From assembly GCA_032717465.1 (NCBI GenBank), contig CM064666.1, forward strand, positions 2,612,501-2,676,500: 64,000 nt of DNA. Direction: 5' to 3'. The translations under genes and the position numbers were made by a program. The DNA comes from Coenobita brevimanus. Lineage: Eukaryota > Arthropoda > Malacostraca > Decapoda > Coenobitidae. The first letter of the stretch is position 1, and every line of letters starts with the position of its first letter. The notes beneath the pieces are model-generated. The model did not search any database and was not told the DNA's origin. It saw nothing but the letters and a program-made list of their open reading frames with translations. Shown here one piece after another: positions 26,993-36,584 of the stretch.

Positions 26993-28322
26993 ATGACGGA
27001 CGCCCCTACTGCCTCCCCTCCTTCAGGAAGGGAGGTAGTCCTGACGACATCCCTACCGTGACTGACCGGCCCCAGACTGACGGACGCCAGACTCGTTCCC
27101 CGCTTGACATACCTGTCAATAACGCGACCTTCGTAACGCTTCATGCACTAGTTTCCACTCCCCTGTCCAGACTCAATCCCTTCATTGTCAAGAAGGTGAT
27201 TGACCACTGTGCGGGAGAGGTGGAACAAGTAAAAAAAACTTGGAAATGGGGACCTCCTGGTAAAGACATTCAACTCAGCTCAGGTTAAAGACTTGCTAAA
27301 GCTGCACAAGTTTCACTGCCATGATATCGAAGCCAAGATTCCAACATCCATGAATTCCTGCAAGGGTGTTATCACTTGCAGGGATCTCATGGTGATGAGT
27401 GAGGAAGATATCATACAGGAACTTGCTCAGCAGGATGTAATTGATGCCAGATTCATCACTCGTTATCAGGAAGGCGTAAGGATGAAGACAGCCACTGTTG
27501 TCCTCACTTTTGGCAAAGTTTTTCGACCTACAAATGTCAAAGTAGGATACGAAATTGTAAATGTAAGACCGTACATCCCGAATCCCCTTCGTTGTTCAAA
27601 ATGTCAGCTCCATGGACATCATGAAAAGGCTTGTCGGGCTTCCAACATCGTGTGTGGCAAGTGTGCGGCTGTAGGTCACTCTGCTGGCAACTGTACATCC
27701 GAGACTGAGTGCTGCTTTCACTGTAAGGATGCTCACTCCACTTCCTCGAGGGTTTGTCCCAAGTGGAAGGAGGAGAAAGAGGTCTGCACAGTGAAGGCAA
27801 CTGAGGGCATTTCCTTTTACGATGCAAGGAAGAAGGTGAAGGAGTTGGATGCAACTCCCAAGCCTAATATCTCCTATGCATCGGCGGTTGTGTCCCGTCC
27901 CGTGATGTGCACCGTTGAGACACAGACTGACCTTACATTCGCTCATCATGCCCCACGCCCTACCTCTCAGTCTAAGCCTCCCGTACGTTCCAACTCTCTT
28001 ACGGACATCCCTGTTGCTACATCATACTCTCAGGCTGCCGCTGCTCCTTCGCAGTCAGTGCGGCCAAAACAAGCCTGACAAGGCTGACAAAATTAATTTG
28101 ACCACCCTCACTAAGCAGTCACGTCCTCATGTCCTTCCCGCTCCTGGTCCAGTGAGGGAGAGAAAGAATAGCTCTTCCTCGGTGGAGTCTGGGAGCCTTA
28201 TCACTGATGAAAATATGGAAGTATCCATGAATAAGAACCGGGAAAGGTCCCCCGGTAGCCACTCGCCTGGACGCGGGGGGCATAAAAAGACTAAGCACAC
28301 TGGCCCCCCACGAAAATCTTAA
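26993..28322 (+). pseudogene. LINE ORF1 (gag-like, CCHC zinc knuckles), frameshifted
   Basis: A likely start ATG is at 26993. The chain passes through at least three frames. One shift lies between about 27040 and 27060, one in the run of seven A near 27233 (removing one A restores VKKLGNGDLLVKTFNSAQV), and one near 28060. The central frame (27293-28078) carries the RNA-binding-type region and CCHC knuckles: CSKCQLHGHHEKAC, CGKCAAVGHSAGNC and CFHCKDAHSTSSRVC. The last frame ends at 28322 with a basic, Ser-rich tail. The protein would coat LINE RNA. Confidence 0.85.
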
Positions 28323-28519
28323 ACCGCCGCATTCACTATACTATAGTGGAATTGTAGAGGTATTGGGAATAAGTTACATAATATAGCTATCTTGCTTTCA
28401 CTACACAGGCCAGACGTTGTTTGTTTACAGGAGACGCGCCTGGAGGATCATCCTGATCCTCCACAGTTCAAACACTACCACTCGTATAGAAGATAATGAA
28501 GGTCACGGAGTTGCCATTT

Positions 28520-28844
28520 TTTCATTCATCATTCATTCATTCATTGCCAGACGCCATGTATCCCAAACGGGGTGGCCAAGGGCTTAGAGTTAATTGTTTT
28601 ACAGGGAGGGGCACTAATCCTCCACCAACCCCACTTGACACGTAGGGATGCCAACAGCATCTGCTGTTCCCAGGCGGTCACCCATCCAAGTACTAACCAG
28701 ACCCAACGTTGCTTAACTTCGCTGATCGGACGGGAAGCGGTGTACTCAACGTGGTATGGCCGTTGGCCATAGCGAGGATTCGAACCAGCGGTTGCAACTG
28801 CGTGAGTACAGCAGCTTACCAAGTGAGCCATTTAGGCACCCAAA
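28520..28844 (-). mobile_element. Composite SINE: tRNA-like head, 5S rRNA-like middle, RTE-like tail
   Basis: The 325-base insertion is flanked by the 9-base duplication TTGCCATTT (28511-28519 and 28845-28853). Read on the minus strand it begins with a tRNA-like head that has an A-box-like TGGCTCACTTGGTAAGC and a B-box GGTTCGAATCC. An almost complete 5S rRNA sequence follows (28767-28650). A unique body of about 80 bases leads to a tail GGCCACCCCGTTTGGGATAC...GGCGTCTGGCAATGAATGAA. That tail closely matches the RTE 3' end in this window, which implies that RTE machinery mobilises it. Confidence 0.9.
28650..28767 (-). ncRNA. 5S rRNA-derived region of the SINE
   Basis: On the minus strand the 118 bases start GCCAACGGCCATACCACG and end GCTGTTGGC. 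They contain the 5S internal promoter elements: box A AAGTTAAGCAACG, the intermediate element and box C GGATGGGTGACCGCCTGGG. It is embedded in a SINE, so it is not a bona fide 5S gene, though RNA polymerase III promoter elements remain. Confidence 0.9.
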
Positions 28845-31800
28845 TTGCCATTTACACACACAAATCACACCCACAAACGGAAGTGATTCTAAATTCTACT
28901 CTGGAAGCGGTCGCGTGCAGAGTAAAATTTAATAACACGTATCTGTCTATTTGCTTTCTGTACTGTACTCCACACGGCCCCATTGATAGTAATGCTTTAA
29001 ATTCACTATTTGAACATCTACCTGGGAATAAGTTAGTGTTGGGCGACTTTAACGCCCATCACTATCAATGGGGTAGCTTGAGGATTGATGGTCGTGGGGA
29101 GCAAGTAGCTGACCTAATACTACAGTCCAACCTCTGTCTTCTGAACAATGGTAGAACGACTCGTGTAGATGATCGTACTGGTAACTTTTCGGCCATTGAC
29201 TTATCTTTGGCCTCCCCTGGTATACATCAAGATTTCTCATGGGACCCTTACGACGACTCCTTGGGAAGTGATCATTTACCCATCTGTCTTTCTTATACAT
29301 GCAACATCGTTTCGGACACTCCACCTCCAAAATTTAACTATAAGAAAGCAGATTGGGGATCCTTCTCAAGGATCGCCAATTTAGATATATCTGGGGAGAC
29401 CATAGATGTTAAGGTCGAAAATATACCTACTTCCATATTACAAGCAGCTGAGGCTGCTATTCCCAAGACTTCTACAGTTCAGGCGAAGCATAGAGCACAT
29501 TGGTGGACGCCGGATTGCCGACAAGCATTAAGAAAACGCAATAGGAGATACAGGATTTTTGATAGTCAGCCCACTGAGGAAAACTTTATTGCATACAAAC
29601 AGGCACGGGCTGAGGCAAGGAGAATAATAAGAAGGGCTAAACGTGACTCCTGGCGGTCCTTTGTGTCCACGGTGACTCGTACAACACCATTACATAAAGT
29701 CTGGTCCACTATAAGAATATTAAATAATAAACGCCCATACTTCCCAGTGACCACCCTGCAGGTGAATAACACCATCTATGACGAGCCTGTGGACGTTGCT
29801 AACATCCTCGCCAGGAGTTTTTCTCATGTAAGTAGCTCAGCCAATTATGATCCGAGTTTTCAACATCATAAACGCATGGCTGAGCTACAGATATTAGACT
29901 TTGCCACAGAAGACGTAGACTTCCCGTACAACCAAGAGTTTAGGCTAGATGAACTGCTCCTTGCCCTTAAATCCTGTAAAGACACCAGCCCTGGACCAGA
30001 CACCATCACGTACGGTATGATCCAGCATCTTAATCAGGACAACCTGATTAAGATGTTAGCATTGTACAATGAGATATGGGCGTCTCGAACGTTCCCAAAC
30101 TCATGGCACTTTGCGCACGTCATACCGATACCCAAAGAGGCTGGTCGTCTTATGAATCCCACTTCATTTCGTCCTATTGTGTTGACTTCTTGTCTATGTA
30201 AGGTCATGGAACGTATGGTTAACAATAGGCTTCTTTTTGTTTTAGAGTAGAAGAATTTGTTAAATGATCAACAATGTGGCTTCCGTAAATACAGAAGTTC
30301 ACTAGATCATTTAATGAATTTGGAGCATTGTATTGCAAAGGCATTTGCCAATAAAGAATTCATGATAGGGGTGTTCTTGGACATCCATAAAGCCTATGAT
30401 ATGACCTGGCGACACGGTATACTAATGAAGCTCTATGCTTATGGTTTAAGAGGAAATTTGCCTGTTTTTATTTCAAATTTCTTAAGGGACAGAACTTTCT
30501 CTGTCAAATTGCCCCGTAACGTAACATCGGATATATTTATCCAGGAAAACGGGGTGCCACAGGGAAGTGTGCTTAGTCCTACTTTATTTAGTATTATGAT
30601 CAATGATATTCTGTCATCAGCTCCCATCCCGAGGAATCTTAAATACTCGCTCTACGCTGACGATTGTGCAATATGGCACTCCTCCTGTAATGCACAATTT
30701 TCGGCGGGCGGATTCAAGCAGCCCTTGACTCCGTCCACCTATGTGCCTCGCAGTGGGGATTTAAGTTTTCCGTCCGTAAGTGTGCCGCTATAGTCTTCAC
30801 TAATCGTAACGTACCTAATTTGTGCTTAACTTTGGATAATCAGGCGGTACCTTTTCAAAATTCTGTAAAATTTTTAGGAATACATTTTGATCGTAGAATG
30901 AATTTTAAACTTCACGTTAATACTTTGCTTGCTCGTTGTGATAAACCGTTAAATGTCCTCAAGTACCTAGCGGGTACTACCTGGGGTGCCGACAGAAAAT
31001 CTTTATTAATGGTGTATAAGTCCTTTATTCGATCGAAGCTAGACTATGGCGCACAGGTGTATGGCTCGGCATCTGATGCCACGCTGAAAGGATTGGATGT
31101 GTTGCAGAATAAATGTTTGCGAATGTGTCTTGGAGCCGTCCGGTGTACCCGTGTGACTCGTATGGAAGTGGAGGCGAATGTGCCTCCCCTCCGTATTCGC
31201 CGTGACCACCTGGCCTTGTCCTACGGCGTAAGAACGTTTAGGCAATGTGGCCTGTACCCCCCTGCGTCAATACCACCACTTCTGCTGGGGGTGCGTCGGC
31301 CACTTGCCGCTCGCCTCCACTTACTGACTCAGGAGCTTGGTGTGGACCCCAGTGACTGTGACAAGTTGGTGCTAAAAAATATAGCGCCTTGGGAGCCACC
31401 CGGCTTTACAGTGGATGTATCATGGCTCCCAGCACCAAAGGCCAAGGCACCGGAGGAGGAGGTCCACCACTTGTTTCGTAACATCATTGTTCGTCACTTG
31501 GGGTCCCATCAATTGTACACCGACGGCTCCAAGTCGAGTGAATGTGTGGGTGCAAGTGTGTGGTCGACTGAATGTGCCCTCAGGTATCGGTTGCCGACTC
31601 ATACATCTGTGTTTACTTCAGAACTTTTTGCTATTGACAAAGCCATAGACAATGCTCTCAATTCTAGGCATGACTCATTTGTCATATTTTCAGATTCAAA
31701 ATCAGCCCTTTAGGCAATTGCATCTTGTACTACGGACTCTCACGAGATCCAGGGCCGCATCGTTAATAAGCTGCATTCATGCAACAAGTCATTCACGCTG

Positions 31801-32384
31801 ATCTGGGTGCCTGGTCATTGTCGTATCTACGGCAATGGGCAGGCTGACTTACTTGCAAAGTCGGCTGTAGAGCTCGAGGAGACTTGGGACGTTCCTCGTG
31901 ATCTACGGTCGAGTCTCTCTCTCGGAAAGAAATCAGTAAATCTTCTGTGGCAAGGTCAGTGGACCAGACTAAATATTCCAACTTGTAAGCCGTACCTGGG
32001 CGACTGGGACACTGCCAACCGTCCCAGTCGCCTGGAAGAAAAAGTGTTGGCACGGTTATGGCTCAATGCCACCATTTTAACCCACATTAAACCATATATG
32101 GAAAGACGCTTCCCACCGCACTGTGACATCTGTAATGCGGTGTTATCTATCAGTCATATCATCCTGCGCTGTCGGCGATTTATTAGTGAACGTGCTTCAT
32201 TTATAAATTACTGCGGCGCAGCAGACGTCCCCTTCACCCTTTCCACCATCCTGGGTGATGGGGACATTGTTATGACTGATAAATTGATGGCTTTCTTGAG
32301 AGAGACCGGACTAATCAGTGATGTGACTTTTTTACTGTGTGGTTATGGTTTTTATGAACAGTAAATATGTATATATTGTAATAT

Positions 32385-32815
32385 TAATTAGGGTTGACAG
32401 TTGACATATTTTAAATAGTTCCTCCTCCCACCGATCTATTTCTAATATAGATGTCCCCTACATTAAGCCAAGTTCCTCGCCTGACAGTCACCAGCTGATG
32501 AGTGCAAGTGTGCAATATAGGAAGGTATTGGGCACTTGCAGTCGATGGTGGTCTGCTGGGCGAGGTTCTTCACTTTCTGTACAAATTATGTAAATACATT
32601 ATATTATCTTGCTTAAGTTATTCTAATTAGGGACGACAGCTGACGTATATGGAAATGTTCCTGACTCGTCTGGTTCCCTTTCATATATTGATGTCCCCTA
32701 TATTAGGTTGTGCCTCGACTGACAGTCACCAGGTGATGAGTGCAGGTATGTCATGTAGAAAAGCATTACATATCTGCAGTCGATGGTGTTCTGTTAGTCG
32801 AGGTGTTTTTACCAT
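32385..32815 (+). repeat. Duplicated 3'-UTR module with conserved hairpin
   Basis: Two modules about 239 bases apart (starting TAATTAGGG near 32385 and 32624) each contain a long hairpin at about 32474-32564 and 32713-32802. Outer stems are CCTCGCCTGACAG with CTGCTGGGCGAGG and CCTCGACTGACAG with CTGTTAGTCGAGG. Inner stems are TGCAAGTG with CACTTGCA and TGCAGGTATGT with ACATATCTGCA. Several differences between copies preserve pairing. The internal loop TGATGAG opposite GTCGA is unchanged. Confidence 0.8.
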
Positions 32816-32999
32816 TAGTGTAGGTCTAGCTATTTGTCTCTGTAGGATTTAGTATAGGTTAGCGATTTGTCTGTTAGGTGATTAGTTTTAGGGTCTTTAG
32901 ATTAGTTTTCCTTTATAATATAAGGTATAAAAAATATAAAACCAAGAAAAAAATAAAAAAATAAAAATACAAATAAATAAATAAATAAGATTAATATTA

Positions 33000-33130
33000 T
33001 TATATATATATGTACGTTTGCATGAAAGTGTGTCTGTATGTATGCATGGAAGTGTGTGTGTGTGTGTGTGTGTGTGTATGTATATATATATATATATATG
33101 TTTGTATATATATGTATATATGTTTAAATG

Positions 33131-33226
<96 letters not shown>
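33000..33226. repeat. (GT)n and (TA)n microsatellites
   Basis: A short GT tract (about 33052-33076) and two long TA stretches reach to 33226, directly downstream of the LINE tail. Confidence 0.96.
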
Positions 33227-33228
<2 letters not shown>

Positions 33229-33234
33229 CTTAAT

Positions 33235-34470
33235 AACCAGGGGCTTCGGCCCCAATGGTTGATAGGCCGGAAAAAAAAAAAAAAAAAAATCGACAGCAGT
33301 GAGGTGGGACTGATCTAACATCAGTCCCTAGTAGTTTTGTGGTGACGACCACAGCTTCACCCCAACAGGGCAGGAGGTCCCTTGGTGAGCCACGAGGTGT
33401 TCGCACCTGCTGCCACCGCGAGCCACGAGGAAATACCATCCTCTGCCGCTACTCTGGTGAGCCACGAGGGTCTAGTACCCTCTGCCACAGTGAGCCACGA
33501 GGGAGAAATACCCTCTGCCACTACCAGGACAGGAGGTCCTTTAACGAGGGAGAAATACCCTCTATCACAAACAGGGCAGGAGGCCCAATAGTGGACTATA
33601 CGGGGCCAACACCCCTAGCCACCCCAAGGATAAGAGCCCCTTGTATAAAGCCACAAGTGGGTCCCAGGACCGATCGACCTGGCCCCACGGCTGTATCGGA
33701 GACAAGAGAGAGTCGCCTCTGTGCTACCCTCCCTGTGTAAGAGAGAGAACACGGCCTCCGTGTGTCCTCTAAATTCAGTCGACTCCTGCAGGAGTAGCTG
33801 GACACCACCCGGGAGAGTTGCCCCGAAAGTGTCACCCGAGCAGAGACCCGGTCCCAGTCGGGACCTACCTCCCACACCCGGGAAATTCTTGTCTTCCCCA
33901 GGTACCAGCAAGAGACGAGGCCGCAGCCCACACATGACGGTGCGTCCCCTGACAGACCTCCACAGCCCTCGGACCCCCAGGCGAGCCCAGCAGCCTACCA
34001 ACGCTGACATACCCCTGCCGCAGACCCTCCGACGCCAGACACGACTGCTTCACCTGTTTGGCCCCAGTCCTGAGGGCTAACACAACAGGTCGAGGCCCCA
34101 CATAGACGGGCCTCCCTGCACCACGACGACGGGACCCTGAGAAGGTCTACAACAGGTCGAGACCCCAGGCAAGAGGGTCTCCCTGCACCGTGACGACGGG
34201 ACCAGAGAGAGGGTCTACAACAGGTCGAGACCCCAGGCAAGAGGGTCTCCCTGCAACGCCTCAGTGGATCGGACCCGGGTCGAGTCTCCCCCCAGCGGGT
34301 ACGGTGATTCCCGCCACGGGTAGAGCCCCCGGAGGTCCCCTTAAAGTGACAGAGTGATATCGCCCCATAAAATCGGGCAAGATTAGTGATTTTCCCTCCT
34401 ACAGTAAGACAGAGACAGTGATAAAGTGACAGAGTGAATAAGAGGGATCCCACCTATAAGTGTCCGTGAT
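33235..34470 (+). repeat. GC-rich region with tandem modules; origin unknown
   Basis: The composition rises sharply compared with both flanks. GTGAGCCACGAGG-type modules lie at 33379-33500. A 67-68 base unit beginning ACAACAGGTCGAG repeats at 34082, 34149 and 34217. A plus-strand frame at 33721-34080 is Pro/Arg-rich (RRGRSPHMTVRPLTD) and might be the end of an LTR-retroelement polyprotein, but no catalytic motif supports this. Confidence 0.5.
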
Positions 34471-35011
34471 TACTTTCCCTTGATAAAGACTATAAGTTCT
34501 GGGCCCGTGAAACTAGTGTTATTCCCCAGCCCAGAATAGAGGAGTTCCCCCTTATCAGTGCACGCGCGGGCGAGAGTTGCCGCGCCGAGCCCAGCCAGTA
34601 AATTATAGTGATCTGCTCCCCTTGTTCTTTTATAGTAGTAATCCCTCCCCGGCTCATCAAGCCCAGACATCTCTATTGCACCAGTACACTAAGACCTTTT
34701 GGACTTTAATGAAAGTTAGTCTCATTCACTTATGGACCCTTAACCCATTGTAAAGTATAATTATAGTGTGTGTGAATATCCCGTGTTGTATTAACGTAAC
34801 TTTGTATATCTGTATCCTCTGCCCATAATACCATTCTATGTAATATTGTCACGGTGTTAGAATTAAGGTAATAGATGTGTTAAAGGTGAACTGCCTAGTT
34901 TTTATGTCCTGTTCCTTTGTTAGTGCATTACTTCCGGTCCGGAAAGAGGACCCCGCTCAGTAGCTAGTGTCTTTAGTACGAGGAGTTGGCCTAAAAACAC
35001 TCAGCATAACA
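34471..35011. other. No gene recognised
   Basis: No gene is seen. The stretch could be LTR-like sequence, but I can find no second copy in the window. Confidence 0.35.
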
Positions 35012-35601
35012 GTATACCCTAACCCACTAACCTTGCCTTGGCTGTAAACCCCTGCAGCCCCAGCCAGTTGGTATACCCTAACCCACTAACCTTGCCTTGG
35101 CTGTAAACCCCTGCAGCCCCAGCCAGTTGGTATACCCTAACCCACTAACCTTGCCTTGGCTGTAAACCCCTGCAGACCCAGCCAGTTGGTATACCCTAAC
35201 CCACTAACCTTGCCTTGGCTGTAAACCCCTGCAGCCCCAGCCAGTTGGTATACCCTAACCCACTAACCTTGCCTTGGCTGTAAACCCCTGCAGCCCCAGC
35301 CAGTTGGTATACCCTAACCCACTAACCTTGCCTTGGCTGTAAACCCCTGCAGCCCCAGCCAGTTGGTATACCCTAACCCACTAACCTTGCCTTGGCTGTA
35401 AACCCCTGCAGACCCAGCCAGTTGGTATACCCTAACCCACTAACCTTGCCTTGGCTGTAAACCCCTGCAGACCCAGCCAGTTGGTATACCCTAACCCACT
35501 AACCTTGCCTTGGCTGTAAACCCCTGCAGACCCAGCCAGTTGGTATACCCTAACCCACTAACCTTGCCTTGGCTGTAAACCCCTGCAGACCCAGCCAGTT
35601 G
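35012..35601. repeat. 59-bp satellite, 10 units
   Basis: Units start GTATACCCTAACCCACTAAC at 35012 and every 59 bases to 35543, nearly identical apart from a CAGCCCC/CAGACCC variant. Every unit has a CTGCAG site. Confidence 0.96.
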
Positions 35602-35634
35602 CTGTGCCCTAACCCACAACCACCAGGAGTCAGT

Positions 35635-36068
35635 TATGGTTACCACCCAGCGTATAAAGGATGTCTAGGGTTACAGTAAACTAGGTAACTTATTGAAGGC
35701 AGTCATGTATGGTTACCACCCAGCGTATAAAGGATGTCTAGGGTTACAGTAAACTAGGTAACTTATTGAAGGCAGTCATGTATGGTTACCACCCAGCGTA
35801 GTAAAGGATGTCCAGGGTTACAGTAAACTAGGTAACTTATTGAAGGCAGCCGTGTATGGTTACCACCCAGCGTAGTAAAGGATGTCCAGGGTTACAGTAA
35901 ACTAGGTAACTTATTGAAGGCAGCCGTGTATGGTTACCACCCAGCGTAGTAAAGGATGTCCAGGGTTACAGTAAACTAGCTAACTTATTGAAGGCAGCCG
36001 TGTATGGTTACCACCCAGCGTAGTAAAGGATGTCTAGGGTTACAGTAAACTAGGTAACTTATTGAAGG
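35635..36068. repeat. 73-74-bp satellite, 6 units
   Basis: Units beginning TATGGTTACCACCCAGCGTA start at 35635, 35708, 35781, 35855, 35929 and 36003. The first 25 bases of the unit equal part of the composite SINE family (compare the reverse strand of 13474-13498). Confidence 0.95.
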
Positions 36069-36109
36069 TACTCACGCTGTGTTTCCTGACCAGTCATCGT
36101 CACTGTAGT

Positions 36110-36310
36110 TCTGTCACCGTAACTTAGGTCAGATTTTCGTCCTTTTGTATCTTATTTCACACAGCTGAGTGGCGGAGGAACACAATGCTGTGTCTCTTAG
36201 CCATTCCATTGCACTTACTCGTGACTGGCATCATATATTAGTGTTAATCTCAGGCCACAAGTCACAGTTCAGAGTAGAGTGATGGCAGTTTTTGGCCAAG
36301 TTAGTGTAGA
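36110..36310 (+). repeat. Dispersed TIR-type repeat copy
   Basis: TATCTTATTTCACACAGCTG, CCATTGCACTTACTCGTGAC and TTTTTGGCCAAGTTAGTG follow the order of the family described at 1240. Confidence 0.65.
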
Positions 36311-36584
36311 ATGAGTATAGCATCACTGACATCATTCCTCTCAAAGACGGTAATTTTAATCGTTGCTATAATTTAGTTTCAGATTTTGTTTTACACACTA
36401 ACTTCCAAACTCATTAACAAGGTCTAATATGCAGAACAAATCGGTAAGCAAGATGTGTTAGGAATTCTCGTGTCAGTTGCAATAAGACCGGGAGTCTGCG
36501 TTGACATGGAGATATTTGCTTTCCCGTCAGTTTCATCTTACTGGCTAACGAGAGAGAGAGGAGCGACGTCGCTCTTATTGTATC

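Larger units (their letters stand above)
28330..32364 (+). pseudogene. LINE ORF2: endonuclease, RT, RNase H, multiply broken
   Basis: The apurinic-type endonuclease begins at WNCRGIGNKLHNIA after an in-frame TAG (about 28346) and continues CLQETRLEDH. A one-base shift near 28490 and the SINE at 28520-28844 interrupt it. It resumes at IYTHKSHPQTEV and shows GDFNAHHYQWG, IDLSLAS and GSDHLPI. The RT has IPIPKEAGR, SFRPIVLTSCLCK, a stop at 30248-30250, QCGFRKYRSSLDH, FLDIHKAYD, GVPQGSVLSPTLFS and the catalytic YADD in SLYADDCAIW, then a frameshift near 30705. RNase H follows with YTDGSKSSECVG, SELFAIDKAI and FSDSKSAL, a stop at about 31711, then VPGHCRIYGNGQAD. A CDIC-type zinc finger lies near the end. 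Catalytic residues persist, but five lesions make it inactive. Confidence 0.92.
26420..32990 (+). mobile_element. Nearly full-length I-clade LINE, inactive
   Basis: The unit contains a GC-rich 5' region, a gag-like ORF1 with zinc knuckles, an ORF2 with endonuclease, RT and RNase H, a 3' UTR with a duplicated hairpin, and an A-rich tail (about 32925-32990). The 5' boundary near 26420 is an estimate based on the base-composition change. RNase H together with the SYRPI-like and SLYADD-type motifs places it with I/Nimb-like elements rather than true Jockey. Confidence 0.85.

Noticed and set aside
28650..28767. A genuine 5S rRNA gene
   Set aside because: It is embedded between a tRNA-like head and an RTE-like tail with target duplications, so it is part of a SINE.
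32490..32560. CTGATGAG suggested a hammerhead ribozyme in the LINE 3' UTR
   Set aside because: The GAAA segment after stem II is absent, and the second module has GTGATGAG, so the ribozyme core is not met.
33721..34080. A host gene in the GC-rich region
   Set aside because: No recognisable domain, low-complexity Pro/Arg composition and tandem repeats; at most a retroelement remnant.
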